From the NCBI GenBank assembly GCA_013396755.1, contig VWZF01005764.1, positions 296,148-360,147 of the forward strand: a DNA stretch of 64,000 bases, in the 5' to 3' direction. Under the pieces are notes generated by a model. That model was not told where the DNA came from. It made no database searches and saw only the letters and a list, made by a program, of their open reading frames with translations. This DNA is from Sclerurus mexicanus (Eukaryota; Chordata; Aves; Passeriformes; Furnariidae). Shown here piece by piece: positions 1 to 14,100 of the stretch; position 1 is the stretch's first letter; each line of letters opens with the position of its first letter. The position numbers were made by a program, and so were the translations under genes.

Positions 1-3000
1 TGGGCTCTGCACTCCCTTGGGAGCCATTTTTCAGTGAACGGCTCAAAAAGGCTGAAAACCCCTGGCCTTGCAGCATTTGCAGCAGTAGGAAAATTAGGAG
101 CTGCAGGATTAGGCACCTGGCCCATATAAGAGCTCCTGTGTGTTTACATCCTTTCTTCACTACCTCATTAGTCTTCAAAGTGTGGTTTTTTTTGTTTCTT
201 TCTCTTTTTTAAAACCTGGTTCTAGAGAGTTTTGTGACCCCAAGAGTTTGTTATTGTAGCAAGGAAATTATGCTCTTTTTTGTTTTATGTGAAATAAATG
301 TTGAATAAATTGAATTTTAATGTTTACTATGGTCCCAAAGGAAGATAAAACCATTAGCTAATGACCATAATGATGAACAGATTTTATTTAAATTTGGAAT
401 AATATTTGATCTGCTGTGCTATTAATGGTGATTATGTTAAAAACCCCTCTATAAATATAAAGGAATAAGTGTGATTAATTCAAGCAATATGAAGTTGAAA
501 GTGATATAAAGAATCTGTTTGGACTGGAAGCTTAGATGCTGAGTATAGCTAGAGAAGCTTCCTGCTTTGTAAAAACAGAATAGCAAATAACCCTACAGTT
601 GTCTGTTCCTTTGGAATATTATTCCCTTAAATTTACCTGAGCAATAAAAAGGGATTAGTAATTATCACAGAATGGTCTTCTAAGATGTAATATTCGTAGT
701 TCTGTACATCAGAGGTTGTTTGTTTTCATTGACAGGATTGCAAAGTCTACATTAAAAATACTTTCATGATGTTCAGGATGTATATATTTATGCCTTTTCA
801 TACATCATCTTGGTGGAAATCTCCAACATTTACTTTTTCCGGAAAGTTTTTTTTTTTAATTCATAAAATTATGTGCAAGGTTTAAAAAACCAGAAAAGCC
901 AACTCCTTCTGTGGTGTCAGTTACCAAAAACCTCTCAGAGAGATATTGTTCACATGAGTTCCAGACTTCCAAAAAGCATATTTGTGTATTTCCACAGAGG
1001 GCAAAGCCTTGGGCCATTCTGTGAGATTATTCTGGTTACATTTGCTGAAGAAAAACAGTGCTGTAGATCTGGACTTGGTGCTCTAGCATTTAGAAGACCT
1101 TGCCCTGGTCCCTGGGGTTTGGGATGCCAGAATGCTGCTGATCTCACCTGCTTGCACTGAATGAGGATTTGCAAAAGACTCTCAGTGCTGTTACAATCTG
1201 ATTTAAATCTCTGTGTGCTCGGGGCTTGGTGCAGCCTTCACTGCTGTTGGAGCTTCCCCTGTGCTGCTGAGGGAGCATGAACAAGGAACCTGGGTCGTAG
1301 GGGCCTTCCAGGGTCCTGGGTAACATCTGGAATTGCACATGGAAGGAAATTGCAAGCCCATAGAGGATCTGCAGAACAGATGGAGCATGTTTCCCATAGT
1401 TAAAGGGGTATCATTATCTTGAAATACAGGCAAATTAAATAAAAACTGGCCTAAAAGTCTTTCATTGTTTCTAACCTTGGCTGTCCTGCCAGTATTTGTT
1501 TTACAGCCATGATTTATGAGCGAATGAGGGGATACATATATCACCAAATTGGTTGCACTTCATGTGGGTGCTGCTGATCCCAGCCAGATGCTGATGATAA
1601 ATCCAGAGAAATTTTCCTTTTATCTTCTTAAGCATTGGTGAACTTGGATGCTCTTTGGGACGGGAGTGGTTAAGGGCATGCTGTTAAAGCTTTATGTCCT
1701 TGTAACATCTGTGAAGGAAGCTCTGGGCTCCTGGTGGAGAGAGCCTGAGGCCTGAGACATGAGTCTGTAGAGCTCACCCACATCTTTGCAAGCTTGCAAG
1801 GGAGGGAGGACCTGTGCCTGCCTTGTGCCGCACAGTCTCCAAAGCACAATGCTGTTGGTCATTTGGAGATGTGTTGTGCCATGTGAACCTGGCAGAAAAA
1901 AACCAATATCTTGGGAATTATGGACCCCTTCCACCTTAACTTTGGTGGAGCTGCTCAAGGGAACATTTCAGGGTGAAACCTTTCCTGTCTCAGGCTTGCA
2001 TTCAGGTTTAATTTGTGTATCTATTAAGAAGCCACCTTTTAAGTGGCTCTTTTAATACCCTGTGAAGAATTACTGCCTGCTTGTAGGGGTTGAAAATGTT
2101 GCAGTCACTGGTAATTCTGTATGAAGTCACCAAACTGTCCTAGAACATCAGCTCTCCTACAGGCTCTGGGGATTCCCGTGGGATCTGTGTGGGATGAGCA
2201 GCCACGGGAGCAGAGATACTGCTTTTCTGTCAATGTTTGCATGCATAACCTGGCAAAGAAAGCTCAGGACATTCAGCTGTGAGGACTCATGTGTGAAAAT
2301 ATTGTCATACAGATTAGAATGGAAAATCACACAGCCAGATCTCTGTCTTCTCTTTACTGTGCACATTGAATAATAATTACTTTATGAATATAGTACATGG
2401 TAAATATTTATAAACAGAATAGGCAAACAGTGAGACCACAGGGAATAAAGAGCTATAATATCAAAGTCCTGTTTCAGAATAACTAGAATTGCATTCTTTG
2501 CTATAATCAATATTATTTTTCCTTTCACAGGGAGTTATATAGTTGTCAGTGTTCAGTTCCAAGGGGATGACACTGGATATGTTCTGGCTAAATTTTGGTT
2601 TAATATAAAGGTAGTATTCTTGTTCCATGCATAAAAGCAAATAATCTCTAAATATAGATCTTTTTTTGGTACAGTAATTACTGCTTCTTCACCAACTATA
2701 AGAGCAATTAAGCCCTGACTAATGAGCAGTTTTCTACACTATAGTTATTCTGCTCTATCTTAATAACACTTATTAAATAGCTTTCTTCCTTTGGAAAAGA
2801 AATGTCTAAATTTTTTACAAGTTTTACAGCTGTTGCTCAGAGGAGCTTAATCCTTTTATCTTTTAAGGCAATTTTAGTTTCTCTTCTCAGGTGCATGTGG
2901 TTCTGTTTACACTTTTTAGCCTCTTTAATTTGGCTTCTCCAGCCACCTGAGAATATAAACTTGCTTTACCTGCAGGGCCAGAGCAGGGACTTTCATCTGA

Positions 3001-5487
3001 AACAGTGGGACTTAATGCCAGGCAAGGGAGATGTCCTGCTATGAGGGCAGATGTCTATAAAGTGTGAATTTCATTCTTTGCCTTTTTTCCTAATAATTTT
3101 TGAGAACTGTCTTTCTAGAAAGCTGTGGTTTTTGGCAGTCTTTCTCTTTTTTTTCATTCATTTTTCTAATAATTTAACCTACTGTATTTTGAAACATCTG
3201 AAGCAGTAGCTACCAAGCTAGAAAGGGGCCCTGCATTGTGTGGTTCAGTGGGGAGCCACTTGGAATGGAAATGGCCCAACGGGGTGAGGCAGCACTGCCA
3301 GGTCTGGGAGTTTTATTGTTAGTCTAACAGTATTTGGTGTTTTTCTTAAAGCCAGACCTGCTGGAATCTTCTAGTGAGAGGAAGATTCATCAGCTTCCAT
3401 GAAGAAAAGTCAGCAGTGGTTATGGGAGAGGAACTTGAAAGTCTTTCCCAAGTATTTCTGATTGAGGAAAAAACTCACCAAGACCCCCACAGAGAGCTTT
3501 GGTCATGTTTTTGTAATCAAATGTCATAGTTTGGAGATGAAATGCATAGTAGGACTGGTGGTGCTGTAAATTGAGAGGTAAGCTGGCCAAGGTGACCCCT
3601 TTCCCTTCCCAGTGTACCACTGGCTGCAGCCCCTCTGCAGGAGCCCTGTGTGACCTAAGGACAGGGGGGAAAGTCTCTGAAGAGGTAGTTTTAACACAGG
3701 ATTTTTATTTTTTTTTTTAAATAATTTAAGGTGCAAACCCATCTCCTCAAATGGACTGAGAAAAAATAATCCTAATGCTTTCCTGGCCCATGTAGCTACA
3801 AAGGGCTAAATCAAGGTAGAGATATGCAAGAAAGTAAATCCCATGGCTACATATTTCTTGTTTTAAAAATGCTTAGGAGTTTAGAACTGAATTTGTGGAA
3901 GCATTATTAAATAAATTTTGACTGTGGCATGTTTGCTTTAGGGCCTTGTTTAGCAAAGCACTTAAGTAAATACATAATGTGGAGCCCACAAATGATATTG
4001 TATCTGTGCAATAGATAGAACACACAAATGAGTGCTCAAGTCCAAGATATGAGGAGCACTTGAACTGGAACTATTAACACAATTAAAGTTAAACATTTGC
4101 TGGAAAGACATTGAATTATTCAACTATTTAAAGTAAAGCATGTGCTTTAAGTACTTTGCTGAATCGCAGCCTATAAAAAGAAACGTTCACAAAAACATGG
4201 GAATGCTGAAAATGGAAACTAATCTCCAGCTAACTGATACTGTGTCACAACACGAGTGAGCTAAAGCTGGGTACCAGACCGCAGTCGGCTGAGTTAGTGC
4301 CGAGCATCCCACGACTGAGCTCTGCACTGTGGGCTTTGCTCAGGAGTGCTCGTGCTGGCTGCTCCGGGTGAGTGAAACTGAGGTCTATTCTAGGGTGATA
4401 AATCCACTGCTTAGTTTGCAAGTCATTGTACCAGCAGCATTATGCTACATGATATGCATGCTGTAAAACACAAGGCTTCTCTGAACCACTTAATCGAGGC
4501 ATAAACTGGAGCTGTGAGGTAAACTCTGGAGGCTGAGTGTGAGCAAAGATCAATAAGATGTGTCTCAGTAACTCTTAAATTAATAAACTTCTACTACTGA
4601 TTTACTAGCTTCTCTGTGTTAGTGGAGTTCTTAGTGGTTACATCCAAAATTTATTTCAGAATAAGCCCTGCTTTTTTAGCTGCGATGAAAACCTGACAAG
4701 ACCAGCAAGATCAGGAGTAAAAGTCAGCTAGTATCAGTCACTGATAGTTAAAAAGAGACATAAAAAAATTGGTGCAGCCACTCTCATAAGGTCTTACTAT
4801 TTCTGTGAGCTTCTGTCCCTCCAGAAAATAATCTCCAGCCAAAGGTGTGCTCCAGGTTGTGTTTCTGAGAGCAGGTATAGGACAGGTACAGGACACATCA
4901 CAACCAAGGAAAGAACAGGAGTGTGCTATATGTGCTTCTAAAGCAGTCATTCAAAAAGGACCTGGAAAACATCCAAATAAATGCTATTTCACCAAAAGAA
5001 ACCCCCCCACCTCCTTTAGTCCTGGGTAGTATGACGTGTGTAGGTGTCACCTGCATTCTGAGGTAAATAGCAATCTGTGGGGTTTCACCCTTTTGCTTAT
5101 ACAGACAGTGGAAGTGGCTCTGAGCCGAGCACTGAAGGGTGGTTGGCCCTGGGACACCTGTGTGGGTCGTGTGTATCAGCCCAGCTCTCGGTACTGATGA
5201 CTTTGGTTTCTTTTCTTATTTCCCCTGGCATTGGAGTCTGTTTTGTATTTGTCAGTAAAGCCAGGTACATTGGAGTACTGCCAGGATCAGTTGCTCAGAA
5301 GTAATGAGACTGACCAAAACAAATCAAGGGAGATTGGAAAAGATAATAATTTTAAGGTGCTTGTTTGCCTTCTGGCTCCTGGACCTTTTTTTTTTTTTTT
5401 CTTTCTTTCCAAATTTTCCTCTGACAACAGAGCCTAGAAAGTTTCTAGTTTAAAATGCTGGACCTAATTCCTTCTCATGAGACCAAG

Positions 5488-5535
5488 ACTGTGGTCTCTC
5501 AGGACTGTAGTCTCTCAGGCCTACAGTCTCTCAAG
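5488..5535. repeat. 16-bp minisatellite, three copies
   Basis: Three head-to-tail units share the core GTCTCTCA: 5488-5503 (ACTGTGGTCTCTCAGG), 5504-5519 (ACTGTAGTCTCTCAGG) and 5520-5535 (CCTACAGTCTCTCAAG). The first two differ at one base; the third is more diverged. The repeat is intronic with no apparent coding role. Confidence 0.9.
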
Positions 5536-8089
5536 TCCCCCAACTATGGCTTTAATAAAGTCATTAAATTGCACTGTTATCAGGAAGGCTGTGCTTAATT
5601 ATATATTTTGCTCCATGTTCCCAAATACCGCTTCTGCAATTACCTAAAACTACTCTGAATACTTTAACTCATTCCTATACACTTGTACTGGCAAGAAATT
5701 CCAGTCATGTATTGAAACCTATTTTGAATTTTACTTTGAGCAAATAAAACCAGAAAGTCAGTCCACTCCTCAAAAGGCTCCTGGCTTTAGTGTAAGATCA
5801 CAGATAACATAGGAATACAAACAAGTGCAACTGTGCAGTGGGATGGCATTGCTTAGCATAGTAGGAATTGATCTTGTCCCCACAGTAAGCAGATTGGCAT
5901 CTGGATTTTTGTAGGTGAAGCTATTAAGGGTTGACCTAAAGGAAAAAAAAAAGAACTTTTCTGAATATTTGTCTGTGGTGCTTGGGCTGGATCTATTTAT
6001 CTGTTTCCCCCTTCCATTGTTTTTTTGGATGCTGCAAGTCCATTGACAAGCTCCATGAGAACTGAAAGAAGAAATATAGGTTTTTGGAGGATATTTGTGA
6101 CTTAGGAGAGATAGTATTCCTTTACCCATCGCTGATCCAAGGAACATCCTCTAACTAAGGCAGTGGAGGGCTCTGCTTTGGGTCTATTCAGTATTCTCAC
6201 TGAATCTCCAGCCTGGCTGACTTCCTCACTGGATGATAGTTCTGGGAAATGTGTGACCTTCCCTCAGGAGAAAAATTGTGCAGCCCCCACTGCATTTACT
6301 GATCAAGAATCTCTGTAAATGTCTGGATGAGTCCCCTTGAGAACTCTGCGCCCTTCTTCAGGGGAAAATGCTGTCTCCTGAAGACCACTTGCAATCTGCC
6401 ACTGGAAGGCAAATAAAGACCAGGCTGCAAACCTGGTGAGCTGGCATTAGAAGTATGCTGCAGATTGAAACTTGGAGAGCAATTAAGCATGGAAATAATC
6501 TTGCAAAAACAAAACCCCCACACAATAACTGCTTGAGATTTCATTTCTTCTGCACTCAGTACCTTTCTGAGCAAGGTGAAAACTGTTTTTAAGGTTCTGA
6601 GAGGTGACTTTATGAAGTGTAATGACTCATGCTTGTCAGGTCAGTATGTGTTATCCAACTGTTTCTTCTGGCATGAAAACCTGTTACTTTTTACTGGTAC
6701 TATAAGCATGGAAAACCAAACAAAACCTGAGATGCTTTCCCTGGGAGTAGAGCAAGTTTCAAAAGTCTTTTGGATATGCAACAAGAATTTCCTTGATTAA
6801 ATGAACTGTTTACAGGCATGAGTGACTATCAAGAATGCCAATGGTTAAGTAAGACACTTAATTTTTTATGAAAATCAGAAATAACAAAATCTGGTTTTCA
6901 TTCTGTGCATTAAAAAATATGCCAGTTAAGCAACTGAAAATACTATTTAAGGAACATCTAGTTTGTAAATGAATAAGGATTTCAGGCCTGGAGTAGAAAA
7001 TCTGTACAAACTATGCAGCGAAGGCTGCTCTGTTGGAGTGTGTGGTTCTGCATAACAGGTGAACTGAAAATGATGGGTATGACAGGAGCTATATTTAAAT
7101 GAGCCGAGTTGAAAGCAGTTCAAGATTAGAGGAAAATGATATACACAAATCACAGCAAATTCTGTCCTCTGCAGATCTGTTTCTTTTGACACAAGCAAAA
7201 GGTGCTGTGGTGGAACACGAGGAACGAGTTCTGTGACCAAATGAGTCAAAATAGTCTGAGTTTGGCAAAGGGACGTGCCTTGTGGCACGTGAAGGGGAAA
7301 GAAACAAATGTCTTCTGGACAAAACTGAGCAAAAGAACAGTTTCATTTCCAGGACTTCAGAAGGATTTTTCCTCATGTAGAAAGAAACTTCAAGGTCACG
7401 ATTTCCAGTGTTTTAGGTCAACACAATCATGGAATTTCTGAACAAGAATTTGTCATAAAAGGTCAAAGTTGAGTTGAATAATACTGTGAATGGGTCTTTA
7501 TCCAGCTAAGTTCTTGCTTTTATTCAAGTATTTTCACATGTATTGTGGAGTTTCAGCTACTTTTGGTTTAAAGGAAGGACCAGGACATTGTAGAGCAAGT
7601 GGTACTGTTTTGTATAGCACTAGCCAGACCACACCAGTGGTGTGAGGATCACGTTACCTCATCTTTGGTACTGAAAAATTATTATGGGGATTAAAGTCAT
7701 AGTTTAGGGCGTGGTCATATCAGAGGAGTGCCCCAAAAGGCTCTGATATCTTTATAATCTCAAGGGAGAGTCCTGGTGCTGTCAAAGTCAGTGCCATTCT
7801 TGTCACCTCAGTGGGCTCCGCCGAGTATCACATCTCGGCTTGTGTGCTGCGTGTCACCATCTCTTTGTACCTTAACCTTTCATCCTACAGACAGATAAAA
7901 ACAGCATAACTTCAGTTTTATTTCTTGACATTACTGAGACAACTTGAATATTTCAAGTCACATTCCTGGGTGGAGTCTTGAGGTGGGGCAGACAGTAAAT
8001 TCCATATTGTTATTTAAGGAGTTTTCACTGTCATTGAACTCCAAGTTTAAAAGCACTCTATGCTTTAAATAGCAAATTACTTCTTTTTT

Positions 8090-8109
8090 TTGTTGTTGTT
8101 GTTGTTGTT
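8090..8109. repeat. (TTG)n microsatellite
   Basis: About six and a half perfect TGT/GTT triplets directly follow a run of eight T. Confidence 0.95.
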
Positions 8110-8876
8110 AATTTGACATTAAAGTCAAAATGCACTGTTCTGCTATACTTCCAGACACCAGTAATCTCAGCAATGCTGCACTGAAACAAGTCTCTTTGCT
8201 TTGTGTTTTTCCCCTGTTTTTTCTATACCATACGGATGCTCTGTCTGTCCTGGTTACGTCAGACTTTCACAAGGGCCACTCAGGTTGATCTCCGTGCTCA
8301 TCCTTTCAGTGAACATCTACTGCTTCCCAGTTTTTCCTTCTAAAGAAACTTCCCATGTATTGAGCAAAAGTGATAAAAATGACGTATTTTCTGTTACCTC
8401 TCAAGAAGCTCCTGTTGGTACGGACAGTGTGGTACGTGTTAGCATTGTATTGGAAAGAGCTGCATTTTTCCTAAGTAGAGCTTTGTTATGAAATTCATTT
8501 GACTGAAAATATTTTGCATGCTTAACTACCTGCTGGTGAATTTTTCTATGCCAAGTAACGTGTCAGGAGCTAGCAGAGCATAGTAAGTTAATTACTTGTG
8601 TGCATACTGTGAAGGAAAAGCAAACAGCAAGGCACCGGTGATACGAAGAATGAGACTTCATTTCAGTCACCAGAGATTGTGTTGTTAATGAATCCGCTCA
8701 ATCAGCAGGGAATTGGTAATGTAGATAAGCCCAGGTATGTCTGTGTACTGATAGGAAGATTAGTCCCTCAACCAAAACATTGGTTTTAGTGAGGGTTTGC
8801 TAATATTGAATAGTTTTTCAAAAGCACCAGTGAGACAGAATAACAGCCTGAATAATTATGGCTGTCTTGAAAAGAC

Positions 8877-8896
8877 ATGATGATGATGATGATGAT
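8877..8896. repeat. (ATG)n microsatellite
   Basis: Six to seven perfect ATG/TGA triplets occur in intronic sequence. Confidence 0.95.
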
Positions 8897-9657
8897 CTTC
8901 TAATGTGCTCTGCAGACACCATATAAATTCAATATCTTACAGATTTCACAGTTAAATGATACACTTCAGATTCCATTTTATGGTATATGTCACTGTGGGC
9001 TGCCCAAATGCTGTGTGACTAAACAGCGCAGGGAAGCGTGTTCAGAGCTGGCTGCTGCCTTCCTCACACGGGGCACAGAGCAGTGGGGGGAGTGCAGTGT
9101 GAAAGACCCGCCTTGCTCCTGACCATCCGTGATGGCAGTACGGGAAGATGCTCCCATCGGAGGCAGCGGGAAGCTGTGTGAGCTGCAGGCAGTGAGGTGA
9201 AGGGACATTGCCCTGGGGAACATCCATTCCAGTAACAGCTGCATCCCAAAAGCCTGCAAGCTGCAGTCTGGGGTGAGGAAAGAACATCTATTCCAGCTGG
9301 GGATTTTGGGGTTTGTTTTGTTGAGTTTTCTTGTTTAACTCTGTTTGAATGTGCACCACAGATTCTGTGGGAGTGCATCTCCTGCAGCGCTCGCTCCTGT
9401 TCCATCCATCCCAGCAGTACTTTGCAGCCAGCTCTCTGCAGCAGCTGCCCAGGTGTTTGTGTTCCCTGCCACAGGGTAGTGCTGGCAGGAGGAAAGGGGC
9501 TCTGCCTGTCCTGACCAGGCAAGGCTGTGGGGCAGGAGGGGTCTGCTGCCAGTGCCCTCCTCCAGCACTGACAGGCTACTACCTAAAACTCGCCTGAGCA
9601 GAAGGGTTACCATGGAATAAGAACCACCGTAGGAACATGAGGTCCTTTTCATGACTT

Positions 9658-9717
9658 TGGTTTGTTGGGGTTTTGGCTTTGTTTGGGTATTTTTTTAGTG
9701 CGTTTGTTTGTTTTTTC
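9658..9717 (+). repeat. T/G-rich low-complexity tract
   Basis: TTTG and TTGGGG-type words dominate about 60 bp with almost no C or A. Confidence 0.85.
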
Positions 9718-10984
9718 CTAACTCTGGACTTTGCTAATTGGAAAACTAAAGCTGGCTTTGAGCAGTTTAAGCTGTTTTAGCATAACATACTGGAAATGAC
9801 AGATACAGAACAAAAATGGGAACCAGTTGTAAACATTCTCTGTCAGCCACAGAAGCAGTGCCTTCTGATGGAGTACCTCAGGCTGGACACTGTGGCTACT
9901 TACTGTCCCCCTATTCATTTCTCTTGAATTAATGGTAGAAACATAGACTGAATGTTAATAGAAGTTGAGGCCAGGCTTCATGATGTGTTGTTAAGCGAAA
10001 GCTGGCAATCTCCCAGAAAGTCTTCTGGGAGCTGTTTCACTGGTACATATTAGTGAAAGGGACAGCTGGATTGAGAAGGCTCTTGGAACAGGGATGCCAC
10101 GAAGAACTTAATTCAGTAGAAGCTGATTTTCACCTGAGAAGGCATTATCATGGCAAAACCAGTGTATATCAAGATGTGATGAGTGATTTTGGGGGCTGCA
10201 GTGTTGTCAGTGATACGATTACATGGTAATGTCCTGGTCTGGTGGCTGTCTCTGGTCAGGTTAGGATCAACAAGAGGCTTTGGAAAGCTGAAGGCGATGT
10301 GTTTCAGCAACAGATAGTTTTATCTTCCTGGTTTCATTTTTTAATCCACTCTCTGCTTAGGACACTACTGTTTTTTGTAAATGTTAAACCTGAGCCAAAG
10401 CAACAGGTGAAAATCATTTTTGTAACAGGTTTCTTCTGAAATCATGAGTACTTTCACCCCACCAGTGCCTCTGGATAGGCTTTATTGATATCAACCCTCC
10501 CTCCCTTTATTCCCTTTCTATATTACTCTGTACTCTCTGTGGGTGTTTTATTAACTTGCATCCTGCAAAAATTCAATAAAAATATACAATTTTTTCCTGT
10601 CTTTCCTCCTCCTTTTCTTTTTTTTTCCCCATGCTGTCTTTCAGAGACAGAGCTCTGGGGAAGGCTTCTTTGGTTAGTTATGAGGAACAGATGGGAATCA
10701 AGAAAAGGTACTTTCTGTTCCATACCCACCCAAATTGGAGGTAATTAAGTTACAGTGAGGCATCATTTACGTTAGCAGTTTCTTTGGTGAGATCAAGACT
10801 ATTAAGGGTACACGTGAGAAGTAGTAGGATCCAAGTCTGTGATACTTTGAGAAATAATTGGAACTGTGTTTTTTCTAAATGCATTTGCAGCCAGCCTGGG
10901 AACAGCATCTGTAGTGGACAGTTGAGTCTTGTACAGCTTTTTATCTCTATAACTCTCCTCAAGTTTTGAGCAATCCTTGCAGAT

Positions 10985-11110
10985 GCTCTGATGAGACAGG
11001 TGAACTTCTCCCTTTTATAAAGAAGGGAGTGAAACAGAGCGTGTAGCTCCTGGTGGTAGGAAGGAGACAGAGAAGCAAGATGGGAATTTGAGATTTCCTG
11101 ACGTAAATGT
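10985..11110 (-). mobile_element. Possible highly decayed MIR-like SINE
   Basis: CTTCTCCCTTTTATAAAGAA followed by GGGAGTGAAACAGAG and, later, ATGGGAATTTGAGATTTC resembles a reversed MIR (CCATTTTACAGATGAGGAAA, then GGGATTCGAAC). The resemblance is weak and could be chance. Confidence 0.3.
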
Positions 11111-14100
11111 CATGACTTATTACTGTCACTGTCATTCAGTGTTCATCTCTGAGCCGCTGGGCAGGTTCAGCAGTACAGGAGCCTTGATGCTTCAGCAGGG
11201 TCTCAGTCAAGCCCTCAAACAACCCACGATCTCTGGTTTAAAACCTTAAAAGGGTTCCTGAGCCCGTCATGCCTGTTCTTTCTGGTTTTCTTCAGTCCTC
11301 CTGCAGGCTGAGGTCTCCCACACTTTCAGCTCAGCAGATGCTCCCAGAATATTGCCCAGTTTCAGCTCTGGGTCCTGTGGTGACTATGACATGCAGCGTG
11401 GGGATAAGGTCACAGGCACGGAGCAGCAAGCTGTTTGCTCATCCCCCTTGCTTTTGCCTGCTCTGGGTATTGGCAAGGGACGCTGTAATTAGCACCAAGC
11501 CAAATTCAGATCCTCTTCTATCAACAAAGTCTCCTTGAAGCCCTCCGGGCCTCCATCTGCATCCAACAACTCTTGGGTGGGAAAGTTTCTTGCCCAGTTT
11601 CTTCCCCTTGTTTTCTCAGTTTTATTTTCTCAGAGCTTAATTCACACTGTGCTTTCTCCTTGAAGTAGCCCAGATGGAACCATGGTTTACATCAGCATTA
11701 TATGAGCTTGTGCTTTTTCATATGTTTAATTCTATGAAACACCAGACTTGTTTCTTTTTTTTTTATTTTTGCTCTCTGTAGGAATTGGCATTTCTTTTCT
11801 GTCTTATGGGAAGGTTGATCATCTTTGTGGTTGTTTAGTGCCATTTCTGGAAGACGTCTTTGGAGAAGAGAGCATGAAGCATGGTGTTACAGAGAAGGGG
11901 AGGTTAGCCCAGGGGGCTGCATCTGTTCAAATTTGAGATGCTTCACATCTAGTTGCTTGTCATTGTTAGGTTGTAAACTTTTTGAAGCAGGAGCCATTTG
12001 CTGCTCTGTGCAGAGAAGAATGGAGCCCCTCTTCCTTCTGCTGTAACAGGTCACTTCAGCAATGTAGGTGTTCCTGCTGTCAAGGTCCATCATTATACAG
12101 CTATGGCCTGTAAAGGAACAAAGGATAGTGAAAGAGGGAGACCCTTCCACAGAGAAAGTTGTCCTGGATGTGACCTCTCTGAGACACTCGTGCCCTGTCC
12201 GAGGCACCCATTACTGAAATCTGTGTCTCTCTCCCACTAACACAAAGTGCTGTCACTGAGCTACTGCATTGATTCATAATACATCTTCATTCTGTAATTT
12301 CCATGAGGATTTACACTTCTTAAAATTATATTTAGGGGAAAAAAATCTATTTTTATGTCTGCCTCTAGCCTTCACGGGGCTTTACTCAACTAGTATAGGA
12401 ATATAAAAAAGTTAATTTACAATGTCTTCGTATAAATTAATCTCCTGTTTTTTCCTTATATTGCAAGTTATCACCTCGTTTATTATGTGCAGCTCAGGGT
12501 GAGCAGTTTTAAAAAGGCCTCTGACAGTTATAAAATGAATGGTATGAGATGTCAGATACATTTATTAAAGATGTAGAAAATTATAAAAAACAGAGGATGT
12601 AGATGTACATTGTCTCAGTCACTTGCCACCAGCAGGTACCTTTAATACCACAATTTATCCGCCCACTCAGTGAGTTCTACATGACAATTTCATTGTTATT
12701 GTTGTGCTCTGTGCTCAATATAAACAGTTTTGAGATATTAGTTATAAAACTCAACAGGTCATTAGGTGAGTCTGTCAAGAGTTTGTTGTGTGAGACACCC
12801 CTTAAAAACCCCAAGCTATCTCGCCAGCACAGCTAAACTTAGTATCGTTTTCACTTTTGAGTGGTGGTAAATTATTCAGCTCACAAATGCTAAAACTTGA
12901 AATGTTTTTGGAAAAGGTTGTTTTAGTAATTGCACTTAGTCCACTTTATTGTGAGCTTCCTGCAACATCAGACTTTAGGTCCTGGTGTTTCCTGATGTTG
13001 GATATTTATCATACATTTGTGCCTCCGGCAGGTTGAAAGGTACAGTGGAAACTTCATACAAGATTCATGGCAGCTTCATACTTTTTTGAGGAACAAAATT
13101 ATGATGCAGGAAGTCTGTATGTGTGCATGTGGGGGTATATATATCAAAAAGCAGTGTTTGTGACTGTATAATAGAGCTATTCATGTATAACTGTCACGGA
13201 AGGTTTTGAAAAAAAGCGTTAAAAACTTTGCCAAAGGTAATTGAAGGTGAGGAAGTTTAATTAAAGAATCCAGCAGTAACTGTAGCATCTGTGGATATGA
13301 AAGTTTAAGGAGAGCATGCACATCACTCTGTCTTTTGGTTTAAAAGCTGCAGACTTTATAGGATAGTTTATATTTAGTAGCATGATTTAAAGCCTTTCTT
13401 TGCATCTGCCACATTTTGGCAGTGTGACAGTATCACTGACACAATCAGTTCTGAAGATCAGCTTTCTTCCTACAGCCCCGTGGCTGTGTAGCTCTGTAGG
13501 TGTGGCGGCATCGGTGCTTCTGGTGCCGCTGCTCATGGTTGCGCAAAGGTTATCTAAATCCAAACCCTCTTTGTTCCATCTTCCTGTATTTTGTGTTTGT
13601 TCCAGCGACTGCTAGTTGAGATATCCCTTATCAGAGATCGCTCTTGGGGAAAATTTCTTTCAGGTTTTTTAAGTTCTCAAAAAACTACCATTGGCTCTTT
13701 GTGACTCTCCCATGCCTTGCATACACACACCTCTCAGACTGGAGGATGCTTAGACCTGTTTGGGTCTCAGCAAGCTCTTCAGGATCTTGCTCTTGCAATT
13801 CAGTCTCATTTTTCAATCAGTAATTGGAATTTTCTGCAAGCTCGAGTGTCTCATGTTAAACAGAGTGATGACAGAGAATAATAAAATGAAAAGCCCTTTT
13901 CCCTCAGGGCAGGAAATTTTTGTTCAAAACAGCACTGAGAACTCTTAACTACAGGCTCTCCTTCTCCATCCCTTTGATTTTGATATGCCGTTATTTCAGA
14001 GCAAGACAGTATAATTTCAACAATTTTTTCCCCTAATAAAATGATTCCACAATCTGGTTGCTTTCTCTGCAATGGGAAGACCCCTGAAAGATGCAACTGA

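Noticed and set aside
661..690. ATCACAGAATGGT, resembling the reversed CR1 3' end
   Set aside because: The following bases do not continue the CR1 sequence; a word of this length is expected by chance.
4250..4373. Possible alternative 5' exon: CpG-enriched stretch ending CGG followed by a perfect GTGAGT donor at 4368
   Set aside because: In the phase needed to join the exon at 20601, the frame is open only from 4319, after a TGA, and contains no ATG. There is no evidence beyond the donor-like word.
9064..9652. Overlapping minus-strand frames of 80-150 codons
   Set aside because: Explained by the local GC-rich patch; no family resemblance.
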